64,000 nucleotides of DNA, from positions 1,364,001 to 1,428,000 of the forward strand of contig JAFLBI010000001.1 in assembly GCA_017303835.1 (NCBI GenBank), given 5' to 3'. The notes beneath the pieces are model-generated. The model did no database searches. It was given only the letters and a program-made list of their open reading frames with translations, and was not told the DNA's origin. This document shows positions 35,512 to 44,434 of the stretch, piece by piece. Made by a program: the position numbers and the translations under genes. This DNA is from Chitinophagales bacterium. Lineage in GTDB: Bacteria > Bacteroidota > Bacteroidia > Chitinophagales > Chitinophagaceae. How positions within the stretch are numbered: position 1 is the first letter of the stretch; every line of letters starts with the position of its first letter.

Positions 35512-35907
35512 TTAGTGCGCATCCACTGCCATTACAGGCGTAGCACCTAATTTCTTGATTACTTGCATCACGCGAATAGCGGTACCTAAATGCGCTGTAC
35601 TATCCCCATTGATAACTACAGAAGGTTTTTCTGTTTCCTTAGATAAAAAGCCCTGCAATTGTGCTTCTAATTGATCAAAAGCAACAGGCTGCTGGCCAAG
35701 ATAAATCTGTTGGTTCTTATCTACCGTAATCACCACGGTTTGCTTGGCACGTGTATCGCTCTTGGCCTTGGGATTGGCCACTTTGATGACATTGGGATTG
35801 GCGAGTGTAGACACAATCAAAAAGAAAAGCAACAGAATGAACAAGATATCATTCAGTGCGCCGGTATGCATTTCAGGTTGTGCCCTTAATCGCTTGCGGA
35901 TATTCAT
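35512..35907 (-). CDS. exbD: ExbD/TolR-family biopolymer transport protein
   Basis: The protein of 131 residues has one N-terminal membrane helix with the essential aspartate in LNDILFILLLFFLIVSTLA, and a periplasmic domain ending in TPVMAVDAH. Together with ExbB it forms the proton-driven motor that energises TonB or Tol systems. The start is 5 nt after the ExbB stop. No tonB gene lies next to it, so the TonB partner must be elsewhere, or the pair works in a Tol-like role. Confidence 0.88.
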   Translation of the reverse strand: MNIRKRLRAQPEMHTGALNDILFILLLFFLIVSTLANPNVIKVANPKAKSDTRAKQTVVITVDKNQQIYLGQQPVAFDQLEAQLQGFLSKETEKPSVVINGDSTAHLGTAIRVMQVIKKLGATPVMAVDAH

Positions 35908-35912
35908 GGCAA

Positions 35913-36590
35913 TTATTTAGTGGGTTCCTGTAATATGTCCATAAACTCTGCACTGGCGGCTTCCATTTTGTTCACTGTTTTGTCGATCTGCGTAGTGAGG
36001 ATATTGTGACCGATATAGGCAATCAAACCAATAATCAAACCTGTGGCAGAAGTGATCATCTTGGTATAGATACCGCCGGCAATCGTATTCAATGTGTATT
36101 CACCGGTAGAAGCAATACCATAGAACAATTGCACCATACCCACGATCGTACCCAGAAAACCAAACATGGGTGCAATACCTGCAATGAGCGACAAAATATT
36201 CAGATTACGCTCCATATGGTACATTTCCAGCTTGCCCACATTCTCCATGCTTTTCTCAATAGCATCAATGGGCTTACCAATACGCTGTAAACCTTTTTCA
36301 ATCATGCGTGCTACCGGACTATCGGTATTCTTGGCCAGGTTTCTGGCAGCAGCCACATTACCGGTAATGATATTGTCGCGGATGATTTTCATGAAATTAG
36401 GTTCCATGCGCGAAGCTTTGCGAATAGCCAATAATCGCTCCACAAAGACAAATACGGCCACGATAAACAAGAGGTAGAGCGGATACATGATCCAACCACC
36501 TTTTTGCAAAAGACCGAGCATGGAAACCTGTTCGCCTGCTACCGCCTGTGTGGCGTTGCGCAAACTATCTATCTGTAAAAGATAATACAT
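35913..36590 (-). CDS. exbB: MotA/TolQ/ExbB-family proton channel protein
   Basis: The 225-residue protein has three membrane helices (about 30-52, 130-155, 165-190). The segment NLNILSLIAGIAPMFGFLGTIVGMVQLFY with GGIYTKMITSATGLIIGLIAYIGHNIL holds the channel helices with their conserved threonines, prolines and glycines. It pairs with the exbD gene 5 nt downstream. A shorter start at the Met of MLGLLQKGG is possible. Confidence 0.9.
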   Translation of the reverse strand: MYYLLQIDSLRNATQAVAGEQVSMLGLLQKGGWIMYPLYLLFIVAVFVFVERLLAIRKASRMEPNFMKIIRDNIITGNVAAARNLAKNTDSPVARMIEKGLQRIGKPIDAIEKSMENVGKLEMYHMERNLNILSLIAGIAPMFGFLGTIVGMVQLFYGIASTGEYTLNTIAGGIYTKMITSATGLIIGLIAYIGHNILTTQIDKTVNKMEAASAEFMDILQEPTK

Positions 36591-36690
36591 CCGTTTGTTT
36601 TTGAGTTGGCTAAAATTAGACGCTTCTGCAAAAGAAAACGGGAACTGTGAATAAAAATGTTAAGAGCCTGCTTTTAGGAAAGCTTTTACA

Positions 36691-36729
36691 CAAAAAGCCC
36701 CGTCCTGCAGGTTTGCTGAACGGGGCTTT
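36691..36729 (-). terminator. Terminator downstream of the SPFH gene
   Basis: On the minus strand the 10-bp stem AAAGCCCCGT with ACGGGGCTTT (36694-36703 and 36720-36729) is followed by TTG after a run of T. It lies about 20 nt after the SPFH stop and before the exbB promoter. Confidence 0.82.
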
Positions 36730-36748
36730 ATTCATATGTTGACTAAAT

Positions 36749-37681
36749 CTATTGTTTCTCGCTATTCTTCATCTGCATCATGGCCATAATCTGGTTCATG
36801 CTGCGTTGCATACCCTCGCTACTACCATCCAGGAAGATGACGTTACCCTTACCATATTCCGCAAAGTTCTTGATGGCTTCTGTCCACATACTGAACAGGA
36901 TCACATTGGTATCCAAATTAGCCTGCTTGAGTTGCTCAGCGGCTTCTGTCATACCACGGGCTACTTCCTGACGGAAGAGCGCCACACCCTGACCACGCAA
37001 TTTGGCTGCTTCTTTCTCAGCCTCAGCAGCAATCTTGATGGCATTACCTTCTGCTTCTGCAGATTTGGTTTTGGTGATCAGTAAAGCCTGACCTTCATTC
37101 TCAGCTGCTGCTTTCAGGTTATTGGATGCGACCACTTTGCTCATGCTTTCCATAATGGCCTGATCGAAAGTGATATCATTGATCTGCAAATCCAGCAGGT
37201 GATAACCCCAGTCTTCCAGCACATGGTCAACTTCACTTTTTACGCTTTCTACAATCTCTCTGCGCAAACCCAGAATCTCAGCCTGCTTCTTGGTAGCTAC
37301 GAATGAACGGATATTACCTTCAATCGTACGCACCATGGCTTGCATCAGGTCTTTATCGCTGATAAACTTAAATGCAACTTTCTTAATGGTTTCCTCATCC
37401 GCATTCTGTACTGCGTAGAGTAACATGCTTTTGAAATACACATTGGCCTGGTCGTTGGTAACTGCCTGAAACTCCAGTTCCACAGAGCGGTTCTGGATGC
37501 TGACGCGACGAAAGATCTGCTCCAGCAAAGGAATCTTGAAACGTAATCCCGGCGCCAGGATACGCTGGTACTTACCGAACATCGTAATTACCGCAATTGT
37601 ACCTTGGTTTACAGTGACCAATCCACTAAACACAATGATTAGTATTACAATAAGCCACCAATAACTTGCTAAGAATGTCAT
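36749..37681 (-). CDS. SPFH-domain (stomatin/prohibitin) membrane protein
   Basis: The protein of 310 residues has an N-terminal membrane helix (YWWLIVILIIVFSGLV), then the SPFH domain (VNQGTIAVITMFGKYQRILAPGLRFKIPLLEQI, EVDHVLEDWGYHLLDLQINDI) and an alanine/glutamate-rich coiled coil (about 195-250, AEAEGNAIKIAAEAEKEAAKLRG). Such proteins form large oligomeric cages in the membrane and often regulate FtsH-type proteases. There is no NfeD partner next to it. It stands as a single-gene unit with its own terminator. Confidence 0.92.
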   Translation of the reverse strand: MTFLASYWWLIVILIIVFSGLVTVNQGTIAVITMFGKYQRILAPGLRFKIPLLEQIFRRVSIQNRSVELEFQAVTNDQANVYFKSMLLYAVQNADEETIKKVAFKFISDKDLMQAMVRTIEGNIRSFVATKKQAEILGLRREIVESVKSEVDHVLEDWGYHLLDLQINDITFDQAIMESMSKVVASNNLKAAAENEGQALLITKTKSAEAEGNAIKIAAEAEKEAAKLRGQGVALFRQEVARGMTEAAEQLKQANLDTNVILFSMWTEAIKNFAEYGKGNVIFLDGSSEGMQRSMNQIMAMMQMKNSEKQ

Positions 37682-37735
37682 ATCAAAAGATTTACCAGTA
37701 AGTTAGTGAAAGGGCCAAAACATTACAGATTTTCC

Positions 37736-38974
37736 TCAACTTCTTTCTGCCCAAACCTGTACCAGCTCCGTGAGCACGTCTACGGCTTGTTCCATATCAG
37801 ACACACCTACCCACTCCTGTTTACCATGAATGGATTGCATGCCCGTAAAAATATTGGGTGCAGGCAAGCCCATAAAACTCAGTCTGCTGCCATCGGTACC
37901 ACCACGAATGGGTTCTTTAATGAAAGGCAATCCACAACGCGTGTAGGCTTCTCTCGCATAATCTACCACCTGAGGATATTGATCCAGTACTTCCTTCATG
38001 TTTCTGTACTGTTCCACCACTTGCACCGAATAAGTAGCACCAGGATATTTCGCGACCGTTTCCTGCAGTATGGCTTCTACTTTGGCTTCATGCAGTGCCA
38101 ACGCCTTGGTGTCAAAATCACGAATGATGAATTCCACCTGTGCAGTTTCTGCCAAACCATGAACACGCACCGGATGCACAAAGCCTTCGCGACCGCTGGT
38201 CACTTCAGGTGCCAGCGTCTCTTTTGGTAATGCATCCACAAATGCAGCTGCAATCTTAAGTGCATTCACTAATTTACCCTTGGCTGCGCCGGGATGTGCG
38301 ATGACGCCATGAATGGTGCAGGTCATTCCATCTGCACTAAAGGTTTCATCTTCAAATGTGCCGGGCTCACCACCATCCAGTGTGTAAGCAAAATCAGCAC
38401 CCAGTTTTTTCAAATCAACTTTTTCAGTACCCCTACCAACTTCTTCATCAGGCGTAAACAGAATTTTGATGATACCATGTGGAATGGCAGAATTGGTAGT
38501 GAGTTGATATGCAAGATCCATGATGATGGAAACACCGGCTTTATCATCTGCACCTAACAAAGTAGTACCACTAGCAGTGATGATGTTTTTACCGATTTGC
38601 GTTTTCAGGTGTGGATGTTCTGTCATCCGCAATACCTGCGTAGGATCATCAGGCAGTATGATGTCTTGTCCCTGATAATTTTCATGCAAAATGGGCTTAA
38701 CACCTGTGCCGCTGCAATCTGGCGCTGTATCAATATGGCTGCAAAAACAAATCACAGGCACTTGCTTTTCAATATTGGCAGGAATAGTGGCATACACATA
38801 GCCGTATGCATCAGCATGTGCATCTGCAATACCCATTGCTTTCAACTCAGCAGCAAGCAGTTGCGCTAACACATGTTGCTTTTCTGTACTGGGAAATGCT
38901 TCGCTCTGCGGATCACTTTGTGTATCAATCTGCACATAACGCAGCAAACGCTCGGTAACTGTATACATCTTCAT
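37736..38974 (-). CDS. pepT: Peptidase T (tripeptide aminopeptidase)
   Basis: PepT is a di-zinc M20B peptidase that removes the N-terminal residue of tripeptides in the cytoplasm. The 412-residue protein shows SHIDTAPDCSG (metal-binding His and catalytic Asp), TLLGADDKAGVS (bridging Asp), FTPDEEVGRGTEKVD (catalytic Glu pair), LDGGEPG and a C-terminal GGTDGSRLSFMGLPAPNIFTG with IHGKQEWV. Length and motif order are normal. Confidence 0.95.
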   Translation of the reverse strand: MKMYTVTERLLRYVQIDTQSDPQSEAFPSTEKQHVLAQLLAAELKAMGIADAHADAYGYVYATIPANIEKQVPVICFCSHIDTAPDCSGTGVKPILHENYQGQDIILPDDPTQVLRMTEHPHLKTQIGKNIITASGTTLLGADDKAGVSIIMDLAYQLTTNSAIPHGIIKILFTPDEEVGRGTEKVDLKKLGADFAYTLDGGEPGTFEDETFSADGMTCTIHGVIAHPGAAKGKLVNALKIAAAFVDALPKETLAPEVTSGREGFVHPVRVHGLAETAQVEFIIRDFDTKALALHEAKVEAILQETVAKYPGATYSVQVVEQYRNMKEVLDQYPQVVDYAREAYTRCGLPFIKEPIRGGTDGSRLSFMGLPAPNIFTGMQSIHGKQEWVGVSDMEQAVDVLTELVQVWAERS

Positions 38975-39063
38975 GCCGGCAAATTACACGGAAATTCTAC
39001 CGACAAATGCAGGTTTTACGGAAAATGCTGGGTAAATTGTTAGAGTAACCAAAACAACTAGTC

Positions 39064-39612
39064 ATGATGAAACAAATTATTGGCGCCCTTGTGGGCGGCA
39101 TCCTCATTTTTATGTGGCAATTCATATCCTGGGGACCGGGAGAATTCCACTATGCTGCTCAACAGCATACGCCCAAACAAGACACGATTCTGCAATTACT
39201 GGAACAACAACTGGAAGGTAAAGAAGGCGGTTATATGGTACCCCGCTCTCCAAAAGGTGTTTCACAGGAAGAGATGGAAAAACAAATGGAAGCTGCCAAT
39301 GGAAAACCATGGGCAATGATCTCTTATCACAAATCCATGGACACCAGTATGGGCATGAATATGACAAGAGGACTGCTTGTCAATATCCTGCTTGCCTGGT
39401 TGGTTATCTGGGTAATAGGTAAGTACAGCAGTAATAGCTTTAGCACTACGCTGATTACTTGTCTGATAGCTGGGCTGATTGCATTCCTAAATGAACCTTA
39501 TACCAATTTTATCTGGTTCAAGAGTTTTGATATAACAGCCAGCTTATTGGATTCGGTAGCAAGCTGGGGGTTGTGCGGTGTTTGGCTGGGCTGGTGGCTC
39601 AACAGAAAATAA
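39064..39612 (+). CDS. Unrecognised membrane protein
   Basis: The 182-residue protein has an N-terminal hydrophobic segment (about 5-25), a hydrophilic periplasmic or cytoplasmic loop with a methionine-rich stretch (MDTSMGMNMTRG) and three more hydrophobic segments to the C-terminus (ending GVWLGWWLNRK). I do not recognise the family, although the loop segment SPKGVSQEEMEKQMEAANGKPWAMI looks conserved in style. It stands alone between pepT and a shared terminator. Confidence 0.75.
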   Translation: MMKQIIGALVGGILIFMWQFISWGPGEFHYAAQQHTPKQDTILQLLEQQLEGKEGGYMVPRSPKGVSQEEMEKQMEAANGKPWAMISYHKSMDTSMGMNMTRGLLVNILLAWLVIWVIGKYSSNSFSTTLITCLIAGLIAFLNEPYTNFIWFKSFDITASLLDSVASWGLCGVWLGWWLNRK

Positions 39613-39620
39613 ACACATAA

Positions 39621-39652
39621 AAAAAGGTTCATCAGTTGATGAACCTTTTTTC
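39621..39652. terminator. Bidirectional terminator between convergent genes
   Basis: Stem AAAAGGTTCATC with GATGAACCTTTT around a 4-nt loop, with A run before and T run after, so it can work on both strands. It separates the membrane-protein gene (plus) from the FKBP gene (minus). Confidence 0.85.
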
Positions 39653-39669
39653 TTTTTATCCAAATCGTA

Positions 39670-40125
39670 TTATGGAGTAATGATCAGTGAAGAACCACCT
39701 TTGATCTCTACCAACTCCAAATCAAAGATCAGGTCTTTGCCGGCGAGCGGATGATTGGCATCCAAGATCACCACTTCTTCTTTTACTTCAGCAATCACCA
39801 CAGGAAACTGCTGACCAGAAGGATTGCTCATACTCAACTGCATACCAACTTGTGGTGTCATATCTTCCGGAAAACGGTTGATCGGAAATTCCAGAAACAT
39901 TTCATCCTGTACAGGACCGTATGCTTCTTCAGCAGGAATATGAATGGTTTTCTTTTCGCCGATGGTCATGCCGGTAACACCATCATCAAAGCCTTTGATT
40001 ACCATACCGCCGCCAACTTCAAACTCCAGTGGCTCGCGGCCAGCAGATGAATCGAAAGTACTACCGTCTTCCAAACGGCCATGGTAATGGATACGTATTG
40101 TATCACCTTTTTTTACTTGTTGCAT
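39670..40125 (-). CDS. FKBP-type peptidyl-prolyl isomerase (SlyD-like)
   Basis: From MQQVKKGDTIRIHYHG (ATG at 40125) the protein is 151 residues; the in-frame ATG at 40194 would add a leader not typical for the family. The split FKBP domain (GRLEDGSTFDSS, EFEVGGGMVIKGFDDGV and a C-terminal FDLELVEI) encloses an insert-in-flap chaperone domain (about 70-120, PQVGMQLSMSNPSGQQFPVVI), as in SlyD. The histidine- and cysteine-rich metal tail of enterobacterial SlyD is absent. It acts as a folding helper. Confidence 0.9.
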   Translation of the reverse strand: MQQVKKGDTIRIHYHGRLEDGSTFDSSAGREPLEFEVGGGMVIKGFDDGVTGMTIGEKKTIHIPAEEAYGPVQDEMFLEFPINRFPEDMTPQVGMQLSMSNPSGQQFPVVIAEVKEEVVILDANHPLAGKDLIFDLELVEIKGGSSLIITP

Positions 40126-40278
40126 AGTGGATAATTTAAACGGATGATTTTTCACAGCTGCTACCGCAAGCTTCGAGTGTTTCGGAGAGAGCACAGGCGT
40201 AAATAAAAATCCGGGCGCAATCTACATGGTTTATCCGGCAATGAGAATTAAATTTGGTCTTACCTAAGACCACCTAAC

Positions 40279-41580
40279 ATGCGCCCACGCCCACTATTGG
40301 CCATATACTTTACGATTTTGTTGATGCTACCAGCAATAGGATTTGCACAAAAAAAGCAGGCCAGAAATGCCAATGCCGAAATTCTACCCGGCGCCTATCA
40401 GCTGAACGATTATTTACCACTGCTGAAGAATAAAAGAGTAGCTGTTTTTGCCAACCATACTGCAACTGTTGGCAACACCCATCTGGTTGATACCCTGAAA
40501 GCTATTGGTGTCAATATTGTAAAAGCTTTTGGACCGGAACACGGTTTTCGCGGCAATGTGGATGCAGGCGATAAAATTGATAATGCGGTTGATCCATCTA
40601 CCGGTATACCGGTAATTTCATTGTATGGCAAGAAACGCAAACCAGATGGTGCCGATTTAGCAGATGTGGATGTGTTGATATTCGACATTCAGGATGTAGG
40701 CACCCGTTTCTATACCTATATCTCTTCACTGGAGGAATACATAGAAAGTGCTATTCAGCATGATAAACCTTTGATTGTGCTCGACAGGCCCAACCCGAAT
40801 GGTTTTTATGTTGACGGACCTGTATTAGATTCTCCTTATAAAAGCTTTGTGGGTATGCAGCGCGTACCAGTTGTGTATGGTATGACGATTGGTGAATATG
40901 CAAAGATGCTGCTGGGCGAAGCCTGGTTAGATAAGCAATATATCCGTAAGGAGTCTGATCAATTGTACATGAGTAATGTATTGGGCTTTGAGAAAAAACG
41001 CAAGCAGTTCAAACTCACGGTGATTAAGTGTAAGAATTATACGCACAAGAGTAAATATCGCTTGCCGGTGAAACCATCGCCTAACCTGCCTGATATGGGT
41101 TCTATTTACTGGTATTCCTCTACTTGTTATTTTGAGGGTACCGTCTTGAGTGAAGGTAGAGGCACTGAGAAACCATTCCAGATTTTTGGTCATCCTGATT
41201 TGCCCAAGCACATGTATGCTTTCACACCTGTTAGCAGAGATGGCGCTAAGGAACCTAAACTGAAGGATAAGCTTTGTTATGGATGGAATATCTCAGGAGA
41301 CGAAGCTGCCATTCTCAAATCCGTTGAGGAAAAAGGTATTCAGCTGGATTGGCTGGTGGAAGCTTATAAGCTCTTCCCAAATAAGGATCAATTCTTTTTA
41401 AAACCAAAGAGTGGCAAGCCAACAGATTATTTCTTCAATAAGCTGGCGGGCAATGATGAACTGCGCCAACAACTGATTGCTGGAAAGACTGCTGCTGAGA
41501 TTAAAGCCAGCTGGCAGCCAGATTTACAGGCTTTCAAACAAATCAGGAAGAAATACCTGCTTTACCCGGATTTTGAATAG
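40279..41580 (+). CDS. Secreted DUF1343 protein (NamZ-like exo-beta-N-acetylmuramidase, GH171)
   Basis: The 433-residue protein starts with a signal peptide (RPLLAIYFTILLMLPAIGFAQ). The DUF1343 domain shows VAVFANHTATVGN, FGPEHGFRGNVDAGDKID, FDIQDVGTRFYTYISSLEEYIE, VLDRPNPNGFYVDGPVL and FEGTVLSEGRGTEKPFQIFG, all family hallmarks. NamZ of Bacillus subtilis cleaves N-acetylmuramic acid from peptidoglycan fragments, so a role in cell-wall recycling is likely. fmt follows after 26 nt in the same direction. Confidence 0.9.
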   Translation: MRPRPLLAIYFTILLMLPAIGFAQKKQARNANAEILPGAYQLNDYLPLLKNKRVAVFANHTATVGNTHLVDTLKAIGVNIVKAFGPEHGFRGNVDAGDKIDNAVDPSTGIPVISLYGKKRKPDGADLADVDVLIFDIQDVGTRFYTYISSLEEYIESAIQHDKPLIVLDRPNPNGFYVDGPVLDSPYKSFVGMQRVPVVYGMTIGEYAKMLLGEAWLDKQYIRKESDQLYMSNVLGFEKKRKQFKLTVIKCKNYTHKSKYRLPVKPSPNLPDMGSIYWYSSTCYFEGTVLSEGRGTEKPFQIFGHPDLPKHMYAFTPVSRDGAKEPKLKDKLCYGWNISGDEAAILKSVEEKGIQLDWLVEAYKLFPNKDQFFLKPKSGKPTDYFFNKLAGNDELRQQLIAGKTAAEIKASWQPDLQAFKQIRKKYLLYPDFE

Positions 41581-41606
41581 ACTACTGAAATCATACATTT
41601 GCGCCC

Positions 41607-42530
41607 ATGCAGTACACTGATTGTAGAATTGTTTTCATGGGCACGCCCGAATTTGCAGTTGCCTCACTCAATGCATTGGTAGAAGCCGGGTGCAATGTAG
41701 TAGGCGTTGTTACCGCACCAGATAAACCTGCAGGAAGAGGGATGCAACTTCAACAAAGTGCTGTGAAGCAATATGCTGTATCGAAAAACATTCCAGTACT
41801 ACAACCAGAAAAGCTTAAAGCACCCGCATTCCTTGATGAGCTTGCTGCATTAAAAGCCGACTTACAAGTGGTGGTGGCATTTCGTATGTTACCAGAAGCG
41901 GTATGGAATATGCCACCCATGGGTACGATCAATGTACATGGCTCATTATTGCCGCAATACAGAGGTGCTGCGCCGATTAACTGGGCCATCATCAATGGCG
42001 AATCTGCTACAGGTGTTACCACATTCCAACTACAACATGCTATTGATACCGGTAATATGCTGATGCACGAAGTGATTCCTATTACCGATACGATGACAGC
42101 CGGTGAATTACACGATACCATGAAAATGGTTGGTGCCAATCTACTGGTTGAAACCATTAAAGGATTGGCTACAGGCAGCATACAAGCAAAACCACAACAA
42201 GATGCTGCTGATTTAAAGCATGCACCAAAGCTGTTTACCAGCAATTGCACCATAGATTGGCATAAACCTGTGCATGAAGTATATAACCTAGTGCGAGGCC
42301 TGTCGCCCTACCCCGGTGCACTCACCCAATTGAACGGCAAGATTCTGAAAATCTATCGTGCTGAAAAGATCATGAAAACTGTTGCTGAAACGCCGGGCAC
42401 TTTTGTGAGCGATAACCAAACACATATTGATGTAGCCTGTACAGATGGTTATTTGAGACTCACAGAAATTCAATTGGAAGGAAAGAAGAAAATGGCAGTA
42501 AGTGATTTTTTACGCGGTAATAAAATCTGA
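41607..42530 (+). CDS. fmt: Methionyl-tRNA formyltransferase
   Basis: Fmt formylates initiator Met-tRNA. The protein of 307 residues has IVFMGTPEFAVASL, TAPDKPAGRGMQLQQS, the formyl-transfer core HGSLLPQYRGAAPINWAI with catalytic Asn/His/Asp context (INVHGS and AIDTGN), and a C-terminal OB-like domain. Length is normal. Its stop directly abuts the stop of the convergent LysM-protein gene, without spacer. Confidence 0.95.
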   Translation: MQYTDCRIVFMGTPEFAVASLNALVEAGCNVVGVVTAPDKPAGRGMQLQQSAVKQYAVSKNIPVLQPEKLKAPAFLDELAALKADLQVVVAFRMLPEAVWNMPPMGTINVHGSLLPQYRGAAPINWAIINGESATGVTTFQLQHAIDTGNMLMHEVIPITDTMTAGELHDTMKMVGANLLVETIKGLATGSIQAKPQQDAADLKHAPKLFTSNCTIDWHKPVHEVYNLVRGLSPYPGALTQLNGKILKIYRAEKIMKTVAETPGTFVSDNQTHIDVACTDGYLRLTEIQLEGKKKMAVSDFLRGNKI

Positions 42531-44423
42531 TTACTGAAAATAGGTCACCATTAGCTGAAAACGATTGGCTTCTACACCTAATGCTGCTGCTGCTGCATTG
42601 CTGACACGCATCTGCAGACCATTATCACCTTTCATGGCTGGCAAACTACCCAGAACCTTTGCACACACACTTTTGTTGTTTGCTGTTAAACGAACAATCG
42701 CACCTTCGGGAATACCATTGGCCAGTACATAGTATTTCTTATCATCCCAGCCACTCATGGTTTTGAAAATACTACTCTCCAGGGTTAGTGTTTTTAATTT
42801 TAGTCCCGTTGTTTCTATCGAATACTGTTGCGCAAAAAAACCTTCTTCTAATACAGCTGCTGCAGGCTTAGGCATTACCGATGTTACACTATCCTTCTTC
42901 ACTGCAGGAGGTGGAAGAATCAAGACACTATCTTTCTTGACAACAGGCGCTTTTAACACTGAATCTTTTACCACAGATTTTGGAGTAATCAAAGCCACAC
43001 TGTCCTTCTTCACTACAACAGGTGGTGGAAGAACTACAAGACTATCTTTCTTAACAACAGGCGCTTTCACCACTGAATCTTTTACCACAGACTTTGGAGT
43101 AATCAAAGCCACACTGTCCTTCTTCATTATAACAGGTGGTGGAAGTACTAAAAGACTATCTTTCTTAACAACAGGCGCTTTCAAAACAGAATCTTTCACA
43201 ACCGGCTTTACAGGAATCATCACAACACTATCTTTCTTCACTACAATCGGTGCAACATTCACAGCTGCGACAGTATCGAGGATAACAGGTTTCTTTACCT
43301 GACTAGCTGTATCGCGTACAATTGGCTTTTGTACGGGCGCTTTGATAGAATCTTTTTTTACGACCGACAGTTTACCTGCACTATCGATAATTTTTTCCTG
43401 ACTTACCGGCAATAACATGATGTCTGCTTTGGTTGCCTTTCTAGCCGTATCTCTGCGCATAGCAGGCGGAGGCTGTGGAACCGGCTTATTTACAGCAACT
43501 GCAACACTATCTTTTTTAACCGGCTTATCTACTGGCTTTGTAATAGCTGGCTCTTGTTTTGCTGGTTGTCTTACTGGCTGAATCTGTGCAGTATCCTTTT
43601 TTACAATTGGCGGCGGTACCACCTTTGGCAATGTAGTTTCGGGTGTTTTCACTACTGCATTCTTAGGCGGATCCTGTTTTTCTAAAGCTGCATTCTTTTG
43701 TTCATTGATCTGTTGTTGCACTACTGATGCGGGATTATCATAGACGATAATTGGACGCGTAATAGGCTGTCTGCCTGGATCTGTAGTCACAGGCTTATTG
43801 GCTATTTCTCTCCGCTTCTGTGGTTCTTCCTTTATATATTGTTCCTCACCTAACTTGGTTTCATCAATGGGCTTAGGTACATCTTTTTCTTTTTCCTGAC
43901 CACGCGGCTTCATCACGCCCCTGATTTCTGCTCCACCAGTAGCTTTGGCATCAACAGCTGTAAAGTTTTGATCACTCTTACTTTCAATCGGCTGATAGCC
44001 GCCGATATAGCCAACAATGATTTCCAGGCCTTCTCTCGCATCTTCTTCTCTGATATTATTCCAGTTCTTCAGGAAGTCGAGACTCACTTTATTAAACTGC
44101 TGCCCTATCTGATAAAGATTATCGCCCTTTTTGATTTGGTAATACACTGGAATACCATCTTTATTCAGTTTGGTGAGATTACGTATTGGAATCCTGATCT
44201 TAGTACCAGCTAATAAATAACCCTGCTGCAAATTATTGTACTGACGGAGGTAATCAGTGGTAACACCATACTTCTTGGCTACTCCGGCAAAAGTTTCACC
44301 GGTTGACATAGTATGTACCACATACCAGAATGGGCTCTTTCCTTGTATGATGAGCTTGCCCTGACCAGAAGCAGTCAGGCCAAGGGTTAAGCACAACAAA
44401 AACATCAACAGGAATCGCATCAC
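42531..44423 (-). CDS. LysM-domain exported protein with long repeat linker and DPBB-like C-terminus
   Basis: The 630-residue protein has a signal peptide (MMRFLLMFLLCLTLGLTASGQ) and two LysM domains (about 35-80 with HTMSTGETFAGVAKKYGV, and 95-140 with KKGDNLYQIGQQFNKV) that bind peptidoglycan. Residues about 150-530 are a low-complexity linker of Pro, Lys, Val and Asp-Ser, including a near-exact 37-38-residue unit repeated three times (KKDSVALITPKSVVKDS and KAPVVKKDS). The last 100 residues (WDDKKYYVLANGIPEGAIVRLT, AKVLGSLPAMK) resemble the RlpA-type double-psi barrel found in Bacteroidota. A cell-wall-spanning structural protein is likely. Confidence 0.88.
   Translation of the reverse strand: MMRFLLMFLLCLTLGLTASGQGKLIIQGKSPFWYVVHTMSTGETFAGVAKKYGVTTDYLRQYNNLQQGYLLAGTKIRIPIRNLTKLNKDGIPVYYQIKKGDNLYQIGQQFNKVSLDFLKNWNNIREEDAREGLEIIVGYIGGYQPIESKSDQNFTAVDAKATGGAEIRGVMKPRGQEKEKDVPKPIDETKLGEEQYIKEEPQKRREIANKPVTTDPGRQPITRPIIVYDNPASVVQQQINEQKNAALEKQDPPKNAVVKTPETTLPKVVPPPIVKKDTAQIQPVRQPAKQEPAITKPVDKPVKKDSVAVAVNKPVPQPPPAMRRDTARKATKADIMLLPVSQEKIIDSAGKLSVVKKDSIKAPVQKPIVRDTASQVKKPVILDTVAAVNVAPIVVKKDSVVMIPVKPVVKDSVLKAPVVKKDSLLVLPPPVIMKKDSVALITPKSVVKDSVVKAPVVKKDSLVVLPPPVVVKKDSVALITPKSVVKDSVLKAPVVKKDSVLILPPPAVKKDSVTSVMPKPAAAVLEEGFFAQQYSIETTGLKLKTLTLESSIFKTMSGWDDKKYYVLANGIPEGAIVRLTANNKSVCAKVLGSLPAMKGDNGLQMRVSNAAAAALGVEANRFQLMVTYFQ
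42892..43235 (-). repeat. 114-nt direct repeats inside the LysM-protein gene
   Basis: Three tandem units with a period of 114 nt (the GCGC mark recurs at 42947, 43061 and 43175) encode 37-38-residue units of Lys/Asp/Ser/Val/Pro. One flanking unit is a codon shorter. The high DNA identity, beyond what protein conservation requires, points to recent slippage or recombination, so copy number may vary among strains. Confidence 0.85.
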
Positions 44424-44434
44424 TGGTCGTAAAA

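Noticed and set aside
37706-38230. 174-codon plus-strand frame opposite pepT
   Set aside because: Antisense of the conserved peptidase; no recognisable features.
42892-43235. Regularly spaced repeats suggesting a CRISPR array
   Set aside because: The units are tandem 114-nt in-frame coding repeats without unique spacers, and no cas genes are present.
42757-43302. Long reading frame on the plus strand opposite the LysM gene, threonine/phenylalanine-rich
   Set aside because: It is the antisense of the repeat section and keeps open only because the repeat has no stop triplets in that frame.
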